Shown here: piece by piece, positions 7,209 to 18,761 of the stretch | Layout: the number at the start of each line of letters is the position of its first letter | Numbering within the stretch: position 1 is the stretch's first letter | Origin: an uncultured Clostridia bacterium | GTDB taxonomy: Bacteria; Bacillota; Clostridia; Oscillospirales; Ruminococcaceae | NCBI GenBank assembly: GCA_945876435.1 | Contig: CAMCOD010000010.1 | Location: forward strand, 1 to 59,580 | Reading direction: 5' to 3' | DNA: 59,580 nucleotides | Made by a program: the position numbers and the translations under genes | Notes under the pieces: generated by a model | Databases searched by the model: none | What the model was told of the DNA's origin: nothing | Seen by the model: only the letters and a program-made list of their open reading frames with translations

Positions 7209-8007
7209 AAACCATGTTCTTTTTTTTAATTCGTATGGTATAAATCAACTCATCCTCATCCTCTTTCATATTGGTGGTTGCCTTTATACCGGCCATTTTC
7301 ATAAGATCCGTTGCCTTTCTGACCGTCTCCATAAACACTTTCAAATCCTTAACAATATACAGTTCCATCGACTTCTTCTGTTTCTTTTGTTCCAGGATCT
7401 GTGCTACATATTGCTCTGTTTGAAACACGGTCATTTCTTTCGTCCCAATGGTATCAATCGCCTGTTCCAGTTTTTCGTTTTCCAGCAGAGGCAGCAGGGC
7501 ACGGGCATGTCTTTCTGTCAAATGATTGTCCAACATTTTCTTTTGTATCTCCGCCGGAAATTTTAATAGGCGCAGTTTATTTGCCACTGTTGACTGTGTT
7601 TTTCCCAGACGGTTGGCAATTACCTGCTGTGTGGAGCCTAACATCCGCATCAAATTTTCAATCGCTGCTGCTTCCTCGAAATAATTCAGGGAGCAGCGCT
7701 GTATATTTTCAATCAGTGCCAATGCCGCACTGTCCTCTTTCTTCATGGAGGTAACAATAGCCGGGATCTCAGCCATTTTCAGCTTTTTGCAAGCTAATAA
7801 CCTTCGTTCCCCCGCCACCAGCTGATAAGAATTTCGCTCGATTTGCTGAACCGTGATGGGCTGCAATAAACCATACTGGGAAATGCTGGCCGCCAGTTCA
7901 TTGATTTTCTCCTCTTCAAACACCCTCCTTGGCTGATCCGGATTGGGAAAAATGCAATCCACCGGAAGCAGCACCACTCGATTGACAGTCTTAGGTTTCA
8001 TCAGCAT
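7207..8007 (-). CDS. noc: Noc-like ParB-family nucleoid occlusion protein
   Basis: 266 residues, a ParB paralogue: N-terminal CTPase fold with VAGERRLLAC (65-73), LIENIQRCSLN (98-108) and a helix-turn-helix reading VIANRLGKTQSTVANKL (129-145). The KTQSTVANKLRLL pattern is more like Noc than ParB. Noc binds NBS sites and the membrane to keep division away from DNA; here the sequence supports family membership only. It lacks the N-terminal ParA-stimulating peptide of the ParB gene. The start is supported by AAAGGATG about 9 bases upstream. It follows rsmG, as in Bacillus. Confidence 0.85.
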   Translation of the reverse strand: MLMKPKTVNRVVLLPVDCIFPNPDQPRRVFEEEKINELAASISQYGLLQPITVQQIERNSYQLVAGERRLLACKKLKMAEIPAIVTSMKKEDSAALALIENIQRCSLNYFEEAAAIENLMRMLGSTQQVIANRLGKTQSTVANKLRLLKFPAEIQKKMLDNHLTERHARALLPLLENEKLEQAIDTIGTKEMTVFQTEQYVAQILEQKKQKKSMELYIVKDLKVFMETVRKATDLMKMAGIKATTNMKEDEDELIYTIRIKKKNMV

Positions 8008-8038
8008 TTGATCACATCCTTTGAAAAGCTTAAGGGCT

Positions 8039-8068
8039 TATGCCCCGGTCGGAGCAAGCCGGGGCATA
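8039..8068 (-). other. GC-rich hairpin in the noc leader
   Basis: A 10 bp perfect stem (TATGCCCCGG / CCGGGGCATA) with a 10-base loop, about 30 bases upstream of the noc start codon and outside its ribosome-binding site. There is no T-tract. The rest of the 264-base rsmG-noc gap (8008-8271) shows no gene. A TATATT/TATTAT box near 8200 lacks a convincing -35. Confidence 0.5.
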
Positions 8069-8271
8069 GGGATAGAAGGGGGCTGTGTCGTTTCGCTTTT
8101 GTGAACACAGCAAAGAAAAAAGAGAAAGTGGGAGAAATCCAAGAGAGATCCCCAGCAAAGGAAAAGCCTGCCGTGGCATTATTCCTTTGCAAGACATAAT
8201 ATACCACAAAGCAGGCTAAAAATCCAGTATTTTCCATCTTCTGATTTCGACAGAATATCTGTGAATCCGAC

Positions 8272-8985
8272 TTAAAGAATTGGTTTTTTTGTCATTTTGG
8301 CAGCAGTTCTGGGGAATTGAGGCGGAGTTTGCGAATTTTTTCGGATCAAAAGGATCGCTCTTCTGCTCTCATCCGGCAATGTAAACTCTTGCACGGCTTC
8401 CACCTTTCCTCCCATAGTGCCGATGGCGTTTTTGGCCTCAGCCAGCTCTTCTTTCCAATCAGGCCCCTTCAAAGCAACGAACGCGCCTCCTATTTTTATA
8501 AAAGGCAGACAGTATTCGCTGAGATTTCGAAGGCTTGCTACCGCTCTTGCGCAGGCAAAATCAAATTTTTCCCGGTACTTTTTATCCTTCCCGCCATCTT
8601 CTGCCCTTGCGTGAATATACTTTGCCTGTAACCCCAGATCGGTGCAAAGCTCCTGTAAGAATACCAGCCGCTTATTCAGGCTGTCCAACAGGTTCAAATC
8701 AAGATCCGGACGCAAAATCTTTACTGGAACCGAAGGAAAACCCGCTCCGGTACCCACATCGATCAAAGAAGCTCCTTCGGCGAGATCAACCGCCTTTGTC
8801 AGCAGAAGGCTGTCCACAAAGTGCTTAATAACGATCTCTTTCGGCTCCGTTATAGCAGTCAAATTGATCTTTTCGTTCCATTCCACCAAAAGTTGAGCGT
8901 AACGATCCAGTTGTTCCGCCTGCTTTTCTGTCAGAGGCAGATCATACTGCCGGCAAACAGCCAGCAGATAGTCCTTATCAATCAT
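8272..8985 (-). CDS. rsmG: 16S rRNA (guanine527-N7)-methyltransferase RsmG
   Basis: Methylates G527 of 16S rRNA in the 530 loop using S-adenosylmethionine. 237 residues, the normal length. The SAM-binding glycine motif IDVGTGAGFPSVP lies at 75-87, and the family signature NLTAITEPKEIVIKHFVDSL at 41-60. It lies 3 bases after mnmG and is evidently co-transcribed with it. Loss of this enzyme gives low-level streptomycin resistance in other bacteria. Confidence 0.95.
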   Translation of the reverse strand: MIDKDYLLAVCRQYDLPLTEKQAEQLDRYAQLLVEWNEKINLTAITEPKEIVIKHFVDSLLLTKAVDLAEGASLIDVGTGAGFPSVPVKILRPDLDLNLLDSLNKRLVFLQELCTDLGLQAKYIHARAEDGGKDKKYREKFDFACARAVASLRNLSEYCLPFIKIGGAFVALKGPDWKEELAEAKNAIGTMGGKVEAVQEFTLPDESRRAILLIRKNSQTPPQFPRTAAKMTKKPIL

Positions 8986-8988
8986 AGT

Positions 8989-10887
8989 TTACTCCTTATC
9001 GTTTCTTCGATGGCTGCCCAGCTGTTCCAAATAAATCAGCAGAACGGAAACATCCGCCGGGCTGACGCCAGAAATACGGGAAGCCTGACCGATATTTGCC
9101 GGCCTGATTCGATTAAGCTTTTCGATGGCCTCCAAACGAAGCCCACGAACTGTAGCATAATCCAGTCCTTCCGGCAAAGCTCTGCTCTCCAACCGGCGCA
9201 TTTGCTCCACTTGCGCAAGCTGTTTGGCAATATAACCTTCATACTTGATCTGTATCTCCACCTGTTCCTTCACATCCCAAGGCAGTTCGGGACGTTCCGG
9301 GTCAAAAGGCGCCAGATCCTCATAGCTTACCTGCGGCCGGCGAATCAGATCCGCACAGTGTACACCGGTAGAAAGGGGGGCTGTTCCTTTGCTTTCCAGC
9401 ATAGCAGACAACTCCGGCAGAGGTCCAAAGGTTTGGTTTTTTACCCTCTCGATCTCCTGCTGGATCAGCTCCTGCTTTTTCTCATAGGCCTGCCAACGCT
9501 CCTCACTGATCAGACCCAGTTCATAGCCCAATGGCGTAAGCCTCTGGTCAGCGTTATCCTGACGCAGCAGAAGCCGGTATTCAGAGCGGGAGGTCATCAT
9601 TCGATAAGGGTCCATGCAGCCTTTTGTGATCAAATCGTCAATCAGCGTTCCAATATAACTGGAGGCCCGATCCAAAATAAACGGCGGCTTTCCCTGAACC
9701 TTCCTTGCCGCATTGATGCCGGCAATCAAGCCCTGGGCCGCTGCTTCCTCATAACCGGAGGTACCGTTGAATTGTCCGGCTCCATAAAGCCCCTCTACCT
9801 TTTTGAACTCCAAAGTGGCTTGCAGTTCCTGCGGATCCACACAGTCATACTCAATGGCATAAGCGTTGCGCATGATCTTAATCTGCTCAAAACCGCGAAT
9901 GGAGCGGTACAAGGCAAGCTGAACATCCTCCGGCAAAGAGGAGGACAAACCCTGTAAATACATTTCTTCCGTTTCCATTCCGCAAGGTTCTACAAACGTC
10001 TGATGACGGGGCTTTTCGCTGAAACGTACCACCTTATCTTCAATACTCGGGCAGTAGCGGGGACCTACCCCGTCAATTTTTCCTCCATACAAAGGGGAAC
10101 GATGCAGGTTATCCCGAATGATCTGGTGGGTCTTCTCATTGGTATATGCAATGTGGCAGACAACCTTGTTCTCCAACCCTTCCCTGGGCGTTTCAAAGGA
10201 GAAAGGCACGATGGGTGTATCTCCCTCCTGTACCTCTAACAGGCTGTAATCAATGGAATCTCGGCGCACACGGGCCGGCGTGCCGGTTTTGAATCGTCTC
10301 AAAGGAAGACCCAGGCGTTCCAATGCCTTGCTCAACTCATTGGCAGCATGGAGACCGTCCGGGCCGCTGTCATAACAGCGGTCACCAACATAAATCTTCC
10401 CCCGAAGAAAAGTCCCCGAACAGATAATCACCGATTTCACAGCGTAAACAGCCCCCAACTTGGTGACAATCTCCCGTACCTTCCCTTCTTCCGCTTTGAT
10501 ATCCACGATTTCAGCCTGAATAATATCCAGATTCTTCTGTTTTTCCAAACGGCGCTTCATTTCAACATGGTAACGCTCCCGGTCTGTTTGGACACGAAGA
10601 CTGTGTACCGCCGGACCTTTGCCCTGGTTCAGCATCCGGCTCTGGAGAAAGGTTGCATCAGCCGCTTTGCCCATTTCTCCGCCCAGAGCGTCGATCTCCC
10701 GAACCAGATGTCCCTTGGCGGTACCTCCAATGGATGGATTGCAGGGCATATTGCCGATGGCGTCCAAAGACATGGTGAAGATCGCTGTTTTCGCGCCCAA
10801 ACGGGCTGAAGCCAACGCCGCCTCAATGCCGGCGTGACCGGCACCAATGACAGCTACATCATATTCGTCCATACGATAAAATTCCAA
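8989..10887 (-). CDS. mnmG: tRNA uridine-5-carboxymethylaminomethyl modification enzyme MnmG (GidA)
   Basis: FAD-dependent partner of MnmE that installs cmnm5 on wobble U34 of several tRNAs. 632 residues. The Rossmann motif VIGAGHAGIEAA lies at about 13-24, and the family motifs NPSIGGTAKGHLVREIDALGG and GPRYCPSIEDK are present, with a C-terminal helical domain (SRISGVSPADVSVLLIYL). The start is taken as TTG, because GGAGG lies 8 bases upstream of it; the in-frame ATG five codons later (MDEYDVAVIG) is the alternative. It follows mnmE by 14 bases. Confidence 0.96.
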   Translation of the reverse strand: MEFYRMDEYDVAVIGAGHAGIEAALASARLGAKTAIFTMSLDAIGNMPCNPSIGGTAKGHLVREIDALGGEMGKAADATFLQSRMLNQGKGPAVHSLRVQTDRERYHVEMKRRLEKQKNLDIIQAEIVDIKAEEGKVREIVTKLGAVYAVKSVIICSGTFLRGKIYVGDRCYDSGPDGLHAANELSKALERLGLPLRRFKTGTPARVRRDSIDYSLLEVQEGDTPIVPFSFETPREGLENKVVCHIAYTNEKTHQIIRDNLHRSPLYGGKIDGVGPRYCPSIEDKVVRFSEKPRHQTFVEPCGMETEEMYLQGLSSSLPEDVQLALYRSIRGFEQIKIMRNAYAIEYDCVDPQELQATLEFKKVEGLYGAGQFNGTSGYEEAAAQGLIAGINAARKVQGKPPFILDRASSYIGTLIDDLITKGCMDPYRMMTSRSEYRLLLRQDNADQRLTPLGYELGLISEERWQAYEKKQELIQQEIERVKNQTFGPLPELSAMLESKGTAPLSTGVHCADLIRRPQVSYEDLAPFDPERPELPWDVKEQVEIQIKYEGYIAKQLAQVEQMRRLESRALPEGLDYATVRGLRLEAIEKLNRIRPANIGQASRISGVSPADVSVLLIYLEQLGSHRRNDKE

Positions 10888-10901
10888 GGTAAATTCCTCC
10901 G

Positions 10902-12272
10902 TTATTTTCCGACGCAGAAGCGGGAGAACACTTCGTCCACAACGGCCTGCGTCGCCCGCTCTCCAGTAAGAACCAGCAAATGATCGATTGCTTCATCAAT
11001 ACATACACCAAGCGCATCCAAGGTCTCTCCCATGGTCCAGGCATCCAGCGCTTCCTGTACACTTTTCAGACAATTAACCACGCAAAGACGCTGCCGCTCA
11101 TTGGCAATGATGCCCTCATCCTGACTGCTTCTGGACAGAGCCAGCAAATCAAAAATAGCGCTGCTGAGCTGGTCGATCCCATCCCCGGCAGCGGCAGACA
11201 GTTCCACAATGCAAGGGATCCGCTCTCTGATATAATCCAGCTCGATCTTTCGCTCCAAATCCGTTTTGTTGATGATCGCAATCACCGGCCGATCCTTGAC
11301 CTTGTCTATCAGCTCCTTATCCTCTTCCGTCAATATGTCCGAAGAATCAAAAACAGCCAGAATAAGATAGCTCCTGTCCAAACGCTGATTGGCCAGCTCC
11401 ACACCCATTTTTTCCACCGGATCATCGGTCTGGTGAATACCGGCGGTATCCGCCAGATTCAGAATTACTTCACCTAACTGGATCGTTTCCTCCACCACAT
11501 CACGAGTCGTTCCGGGAATTTGGGTCACAATGCTTTTCTGTGTACCGGACAGCAAATTCATCAGCGTGGATTTTCCTACGTTTGGCCGCCCAATAATGAC
11601 GGTCTCCACCCCTTCCCGCAGGATTTTTCCCGTATCATAGTCTCTCAGGATCTGTTCCAAGTTGTTTTTTACCTCGGTCAGGGAGCGGGACAAATTTTCG
11701 TCCGACACTTCCTCAATATCCTCGTCAGGATAATCCGTCCATGCTGCCAATGCGGCCGAAACAGCCAACAGCTGATCGGCCACCCCATGGATCTTCCGGT
11801 AAATCGCGCCCTCTCTGGCACTCAAAGCTGCTTTTGCGCCATGACTGCCCTGGGCGGAGATCAAATCCATAACAGCTTCCGCCTGTGTCAGCCCCATTTT
11901 GCCATTTAAGAAGGCTCTTTTGGTAAATTCCCCAGGCTCTGCCGGGCGGGCTCCTGCGTCAATACAGGCCCGGAGAGCACGTTTTACCAAGTAAACGCCT
12001 CCATGGCAGCATAGCTCCACCACGTTTTCTCCCGTGTAACTGTGAGGAGCGCGATAAACGAAGGCCACACATTCGTCAATCTCGCCTTCTTCATCATATA
12101 CTTTGCCATAAGCGCCGGTATAGCCTTTAAAATCCACCAGTTTGCGCCCGGAAACGGAGCGGAACACCTTGTCTGCCACAAGCATGGACTCCTCTCCGGA
12201 GATGCGGATCATTCCGATGCCGCCCGGCGCCATTGCTGTGGAGATCGCCGCGATTGTCTGATTTTCATTCAT
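10902..12272 (-). CDS. mnmE: tRNA modification GTPase MnmE (TrmE)
   Basis: Potassium-activated GTPase that works with MnmG on tRNA U34. 456 residues. An N-terminal folate-binding domain (AAISTAMAPGGIGMIRISG) is followed by helical segments with an inserted G domain (GRPNVGKSTLMN, DTAGIH, NKTD) and the invariant C-terminal tail FCVGK, whose cysteine is essential in the family. The start has GGAGGAAGGAAC upstream. A TATAAT-like -10 lies at 12352-12357 with a poor -35. In most Firmicutes mnmE follows jag, but here it follows gyrA. Confidence 0.96.
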   Translation of the reverse strand: MNENQTIAAISTAMAPGGIGMIRISGEESMLVADKVFRSVSGRKLVDFKGYTGAYGKVYDEEGEIDECVAFVYRAPHSYTGENVVELCCHGGVYLVKRALRACIDAGARPAEPGEFTKRAFLNGKMGLTQAEAVMDLISAQGSHGAKAALSAREGAIYRKIHGVADQLLAVSAALAAWTDYPDEDIEEVSDENLSRSLTEVKNNLEQILRDYDTGKILREGVETVIIGRPNVGKSTLMNLLSGTQKSIVTQIPGTTRDVVEETIQLGEVILNLADTAGIHQTDDPVEKMGVELANQRLDRSYLILAVFDSSDILTEEDKELIDKVKDRPVIAIINKTDLERKIELDYIRERIPCIVELSAAAGDGIDQLSSAIFDLLALSRSSQDEGIIANERQRLCVVNCLKSVQEALDAWTMGETLDALGVCIDEAIDHLLVLTGERATQAVVDEVFSRFCVGK

Positions 12273-12300
12273 GTTCCTTCCTCCAGTCTTTCAACCCAAA

Positions 12301-12316
12301 TGTTTCCCGTGAAACA
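12301..12316. promoter_or_regulatory. parS variant with one NBS-like half
   Basis: TGTTTCCCGTGAAACA, one base off the parS consensus. The right half (GTGAAACA) is canonical; the left half carries C at the position where Noc-binding sites (NBS) have C and parS has A. It lies in the mnmE leader, about 28 bases upstream of the start. Confidence 0.75.
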
Positions 12317-12415
12317 ATTACTGAGAAACTGTAAAATTCCATATATAAAATATTATATCAAAAAACAAATAACTTGTATAGAAGCCTTCACCAGTTTCCG
12401 CTGAGATCACACAAA

Positions 12416-12443
12416 AACTCCCACCCGCATGCGGATGGGAGTT
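12416..12443 (-). terminator. gyrA terminator
   Basis: The stem AACTCCCACC / GGATGGGAGTT with a self-complementary CGCATGCG core begins 6 bases past the gyrA stop codon. It is followed on the minus strand by TTTTTGTGTG. Confidence 0.85.
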
Positions 12444-12448
12444 CAATG

Positions 12449-14947
12449 CTAATCTTCGGTTATTTCTTCTGTATCCGCTTCCGGAGCCATTTCTTCAGAA
12501 GGAGCCTCGGTAGCATCATTGTCCTGTTTTTCAACCACAGTGATACCAATGACCTTCGTGGCGTCGTCCACCTTCATGACCCGCACACCGCCGGCATAAC
12601 GGGACTGTACGGAAATCTGATCCGAAGGGATTCGGATAATAACCCCATTGTCCGTGATCAGCACAATATCATGTTCACTGTCTACTGAACAGAAGCCAGC
12701 CACCGGCCCATTCTTGTCACAGTAGTAGTTGCGCAAGCCTTTTCCGCCACGGCTTTGCAGACGATATTCCTCATAGCTGGAACGGCGTCCCAAACCGCTT
12801 TCAGAAACGGTCAGCGTATAGTCACCTTCGCCGACAACGGCCATACCGACCACAACATCCCCCTCGTCCAGAGCAATGGCCCGTACGCCGCGGGCTGTTC
12901 TGCCAATGGCTCTGGCATCTTTTTCATCGAAGCAGATGCTCATGCCATTGCGGGTAGCCACAATCACATGACTGTCTCCGTTGGTGATTTTTACCCAAGC
13001 CAGCTCATCGCCTTCGTCCAGATTGATAGCGATCAGGCCGCCTTTTCGTACATTGGTGTAGGCGTTGAATTCGGTTCTTTTTACAATGCCCTTTCTGGTG
13101 ACCATAACCAGATATTTGTTTTCATCCTCCAATACGGAAGTTTTGACAACAGATGTTATTTTTTCTTCCTTCTCCAGCGGCAGAATGTTAACAATATTGG
13201 TTCCTCGGCTTGCACGAGAGCTTTCTGGGATTTCATAGCCCTTGATGCGGTAAACCTTGCCCAGATTTGTAAAGAACATCAAGTAATCATGGGAAGAACA
13301 GGTGTAAAGATCGGTTACAAAGTCCTCGTCCCTGCGGGTCATGCCGGAAATTCCCCGTCCGCCACGGCGCTGTGTCTTATAAACATCAGCCGGCTGACGT
13401 TTGATATAACCATACTGTGTCAGTGTTACCACACATTCTTCCTGTGGGATCAGGTCTTCAATATCCACTTCACCGCTGACTGCGGCAATCTCTGTTCTTC
13501 TTGGATCGTTGTATTTGTCCTTGATCTCATTCAATTCTGCTTTAATGATAGCCAAAACCCGGCTTTCATTGGCCAGAATATCCTGGTATTCCGCAATTTT
13601 TGCTCGAACTTCTGCCAATTCGTTCTCAATTTTGTCCCGTTCCAGACCAGACAAACGTCCCAACTGCATAGCAAGAATGGCATTTGCCTGAATTTCCGAC
13701 AAGGCAAAGCGTTCCATCAGTCTTGGACGGCTCTCGTTGTTATCCTTGGAGGAGCGGATGATCCGAATAACCTCATCAATATTGTCCTGAGCAATTTTCA
13801 AGCCTTCCAGAATGTGTTCTCTTTCCTGCGCTTTCCGCAGATCAAAGACCGTTCTGCGGCGGATAACCTGCTCCTGGAACTTGATGTATTCCTGCAGAAT
13901 CTCCTTCAGGGTAAGAACCTTCGGCTCTCCATTCACCAGCGCCAGCATGATTACACCGCAGGTATCCTGCATCTGTGTATAGGAGTAAAGCTGATTCAGA
14001 ACCAGCTGTGCATTGGCGTCCCGCTTCAGTTCAACTACAATCTTCAGACCATTGCGGTTATTGGAGTCATCCTGAATATTACTGATCTGATCAATGCGCT
14101 TTTCTTTTACAAGATCGGCAATATTTTCAATGAGTCTTGCTTTGTTGACCATATAAGGCAGCTCAGTAACAATAATACGCTGACGTCCGTTCTTGAACTC
14201 CTCAATATGTGTCTTTGCGCGAACGATAATTTTGCCTCGGCCAGTGCCATAAGCTGCCCGAATACCGCTGCGGCCCATGATTACACCGCCGGTAGGGAAA
14301 TCCGGCCCTTTGATGTGCTCCATCAGTTCCTCCAGACCCGCGTCCGGATGATCAATCAAGCAGCATACGCCGTCCACAACCTCACCCAGGTTGTGAGGCG
14401 GGATGTTGGTAGCCATACCTACAGCAATACCGGTAGAACCATTGACCAGCAGATTTGGGAATCTGGCCGGCAGAACAACCGGTTCCTTCAGACGGTCGTC
14501 GTAGTTTGGCATAAAGTCCACCGTATCTTTTTCGATATCGGTGAGCATCCACATGGAAATTTTGCTCATTCGAGCCTCTGTGTATCGGTAAGCAGCCGGC
14601 GGGTCACCGTCTATGGAACCGAAGTTACCATGACCCTGGACCAGAATATGACGCTGGGAAAAGTCCTGCGCCAAACGCACCATAGCGTCATAAACAGAAG
14701 CGTCGCCATGAGGATGATAACGACCCAGTACAGTACCTACCGTATCCGCACATTTGCGGAAAGGTTTATCCGGATACAGCCCGTTTTCATACATGGTGTA
14801 TAAAATGCGGCGGTGTACCGGTTTTAGGCCATCGCGGACATCCGGCAAAGCCCGTCCCACAATAACCGACATGGAATAATCAAGATACGAGGTCTTCATC
14901 TCGTTCTCAATATCCACAAGGATCACATTTTCCCCTTGTTGATTCAT
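12449..14947 (-). CDS. gyrA: DNA gyrase subunit A
   Basis: Breakage-reunion subunit of gyrase (A2B2), introducing negative supercoils. 832 residues. Catalytic Tyr122 in [10 protein letters not shown] has the same numbering as in E. coli. The quinolone-resistance region reads [10 protein letters not shown], so residue 83 is Ala and 84 Ser. The GyrA box [10 protein letters not shown] marks a true gyrase rather than topoisomerase IV. The last 25 or so residues form an acidic tail ([15 protein letters not shown]). AAGGTG precedes the start. It has its own terminator and is separated from gyrB by two small membrane genes. Confidence 0.97.
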   Translation of the reverse strand: MNQQGENVILVDIENEMKTSYLDYSMSVIVGRALPDVRDGLKPVHRRILYTMYENGLYPDKPFRKCADTVGTVLGRYHPHGDASVYDAMVRLAQDFSQRHILVQGHGNFGSIDGDPPAAYRYTEARMSKISMWMLTDIEKDTVDFMPNYDDRLKEPVVLPARFPNLLVNGSTGIAVGMATNIPPHNLGEVVDGVCCLIDHPDAGLEELMEHIKGPDFPTGGVIMGRSGIRAAYGTGRGKIIVRAKTHIEEFKNGRQRIIVTELPYMVNKARLIENIADLVKEKRIDQISNIQDDSNNRNGLKIVVELKRDANAQLVLNQLYSYTQMQDTCGVIMLALVNGEPKVLTLKEILQEYIKFQEQVIRRRTVFDLRKAQEREHILEGLKIAQDNIDEVIRIIRSSKDNNESRPRLMERFALSEIQANAILAMQLGRLSGLERDKIENELAEVRAKIAEYQDILANESRVLAIIKAELNEIKDKYNDPRRTEIAAVSGEVDIEDLIPQEECVVTLTQYGYIKRQPADVYKTQRRGGRGISGMTRRDEDFVTDLYTCSSHDYLMFFTNLGKVYRIKGYEIPESSRASRGTNIVNILPLEKEEKITSVVKTSVLEDENKYLVMVTRKGIVKRTEFNAYTNVRKGGLIAINLDEGDELAWVKITNGDSHVIVATRNGMSICFDEKDARAIGRTARGVRAIALDEGDVVVGMAVVGEGDYTLTVSESGLGRRSSYEEYRLQSRGGKGLRNYYCDKNGPVAGFCSVDSEHDIVLITDNGVIIRIPSDQISVQSRYAGGVRVMKVDDATKVIGITVVEKQDNDATEAPSEEMAPEADTEEITED

Positions 14948-15024
14948 CTATTTCACCTTAATTCCTTCGATCTGCCCATCAAATATGTATTTTTCATTAT
15001 AAATAATACTTATTGTAATTATTT

Positions 15025-15552
15025 TTACATTTTATCCGAGCGGTCATCATATTTTTCCTTCAGCTGCGCTTTCATTAACTCCACAAACTCAGAAAGCTGA
15101 TCTTCACTGAAAACACGTTTTGGGATCACAAAATAGTGATTTCCCATATAGCGCAGCCCAAAGGATTCCCGGAACTCATACATCACCACAATGTCATTGT
15201 AGCTTATTGTCCGTTCACTGAGCTGGAGTTGGGTAAACTGGGCATCCACCACCTGTTCCGGGTCTGACTCAAACGCTTCCGCCAGCCGGCGGTTGGCAAC
15301 CATGGATTTTTTTCGATACATTACACCCATGACCAAAAACAGCAAGGTCAAAATAAAAGCAAAGCCATTTTTTGTTGTGAGAAAGTGATAAAAATCCAAA
15401 GCTGCTAAAATCATGATCATGGAGAAAACCGCGGTCTGCTTTTTGCTTTGACCCTGCAGTTTATCCATATTATTCAATGCGCTTTGTACTTCATCCGCTT
15501 TCACTTGAAAGGTCACGCGCAGCGTCTGATTGTTTTTTTCCATATCATCCAT
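15025..15552 (-). CDS. YcxB-like membrane protein (second of tandem pair)
   Basis: 175 residues. It has a soluble N-terminus, two closely spaced membrane helices (about 40-57 and 62-80) and a C-terminal cytoplasmic domain reading YNDIVVMYEFRESFGLRYMGNHYFVIPKRVFSEDQ, whose 'YFVIPKR' pattern matches the YcxB-like C-terminal domain (function unknown). It lies 11 bases after its paralogue and 77 bases before gyrA. It shares layout with the preceding gene but only low identity, consistent with old duplication. Confidence 0.75.
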   Translation of the reverse strand: MDDMEKNNQTLRVTFQVKADEVQSALNNMDKLQGQSKKQTAVFSMIMILAALDFYHFLTTKNGFAFILTLLFLVMGVMYRKKSMVANRRLAEAFESDPEQVVDAQFTQLQLSERTISYNDIVVMYEFRESFGLRYMGNHYFVIPKRVFSEDQLSEFVELMKAQLKEKYDDRSDKM

Positions 15553-15563
15553 AGCGTATCTCC

Positions 15564-16139
15564 TTATGCACCCAAATGGGCTATAATTTCCTGAATTTCC
15601 GGCTTAGCTTGCTGAACAATTCGCTTGGGGAATACCATGACCTTTCCATTTTTCAAGGTCAGCATGATAATCTGATCATTTTCCTGTTTCTGAACCACTT
15701 CGTCATAGAAGAAAGTGCCTTGGTGATTGCCTTTGTAGAAGGAAATCATGCGGTCTTCCGCAAAACAGAAGGTCATTTTCCGCTTCAGTCTCTCATCCTT
15801 CTGAAATTGCTTGCTGATATTCCGTTTCAGCACCAATTTAAACAGCACAAACTGATAAAACAGGTCCAGAACCGCGTAGCCCATCAACAGAATACCGAAA
15901 ACAGTCAGCAAATCATGGTAAACCCAGTTTTTCTGCAGGCCCCGGTACAGGATCACAGCTCCTGCAAGAAACAAAACTGCGGAAAGAACAAGCGTTTTCT
16001 TTTTTGCCTGTTTCTGTGCCTCTTTGCTTCCCCAGAGGGCGTATGCCTGATATTCCTCTAACGTGACCTGACATTCCATCTGTAGGGGAAAGTCATCCAT
16101 TGTCAGCTTTCCTGTCTCTTGTTTGATATCTTTTTTCAT
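15564..16139 (-). CDS. YcxB-like membrane protein (first of tandem pair)
   Basis: 191 residues. An N-terminal region with ECQVTLEEYQAYALWGS is followed by two membrane helices (about 50-66 and 72-95) and a C-terminal domain with VMVFPKRIVQQ, matching the same YcxB-like domain as the following gene. It lies 51 bases downstream of gyrB. No enzyme motif is visible. The pair is inserted between gyrB and gyrA, which are adjacent in most Firmicutes. Confidence 0.75.
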   Translation of the reverse strand: MKKDIKQETGKLTMDDFPLQMECQVTLEEYQAYALWGSKEAQKQAKKKTLVLSAVLFLAGAVILYRGLQKNWVYHDLLTVFGILLMGYAVLDLFYQFVLFKLVLKRNISKQFQKDERLKRKMTFCFAEDRMISFYKGNHQGTFFYDEVVQKQENDQIIMLTLKNGKVMVFPKRIVQQAKPEIQEIIAHLGA

Positions 16140-16190
16140 TTGCCTCAGTAACCTCTGTCTTTTAACTTATACTGAAAATTAATTTTTGCT

Positions 16191-18197
<2,007 letters not shown>

Positions 18198-18275
18198 TTA
18201 TCAATAATAAGCTTCCGCAGCAGAAATTACGCAGCGTAAACCTGGGATAGTTGTGCTACTATCCTCATAAAAGAT

Positions 18276-18304
18276 ATTATAGCATAAAACCTTCTTATTT
18301 ACAA
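18276..18304 (-). promoter_or_regulatory. gyrB promoter and leader hairpin
   Basis: The minus strand reads TTGTAA (18299-18304), 17 bp, TATAAT (18276-18281). The leader downstream carries a small hairpin (GGATAGT / ACTATCC, about 18245-18263). Together with the terminator at 18345-18371 this accounts for most of the 350-base remB-gyrB gap. Confidence 0.75.
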
Positions 18305-18344
18305 AGCTTTCTGGGTTAAAATACCCTTCAAAAACAAAGAAAAA

Positions 18345-18371
18345 AGCAGTTTGTTTTTATTGCAAACTGCT
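18345..18371 (-). terminator. Terminator of the recF-remB unit
   Basis: A 9 bp stem (AGCAGTTTG / CAAACTGCT) with a T-rich loop, followed on the minus strand by TTTTTTC. Confidence 0.8.
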
Positions 18372-18488
18372 GTACACTGGTCTGATTTCGTTTTTTCCGC
18401 GTTTTTTTCTTTCCCTGTATAGGAAAGGGGATCCAAAGGATCGCCTATATTTTCGCCTTCCAGAGGCAGAACGATCCTTCCTGCCTTT

Positions 18489-18761
18489 TTAGAGCAGACT
18501 TCGGATCTCCTCGATGTAAGAGCTTCTTTTCCTCAGCGTAGCACAGGAAATCTGCGAGATATACACAACCGTATTTCCTTGCTCCTGACAGACAACGAAG
18601 GTTTTTGGAAGTTCAGAGGATACGTTGATTACATGATGCTTTTTCTCCTGTCCACCCAAAAACTCCTTAGTGATTTTAGAAATCGAAGTATTCTCAATAT
18701 CGAAAATACCAACAATGTTCCGGCTTGGCACGACAACATCCTGTCCCAAATGAAGATACAC
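18489..18761 (-). CDS. remB: RemB-like (DUF370/YaaB) regulatory protein
   Basis: 90 residues beginning MYLHLGQDVVVPSRNIVGIFDIENTS, characteristic of the DUF370/RemA-RemB family. In Bacillus, RemA and RemB regulate matrix genes, but the role here is unknown. The GTG start overlaps the recF stop codon (TAGTG), giving tight coupling. Its position between recF and gyrB is the conserved place of yaaB. AGGAGGAG lies upstream within recF. Confidence 0.85.
   Translation of the reverse strand: MYLHLGQDVVVPSRNIVGIFDIENTSISKITKEFLGGQEKKHHVINVSSELPKTFVVCQEQGNTVVYISQISCATLRKRSSYIEEIRSLL

Noticed and set aside
12755..14803. Long open frame (682 codons) on the plus strand across gyrA
   Set aside because: It is the antisense shadow of the highly conserved gyrA coding strand; no ribosome-binding site, no family likeness and no promoter.
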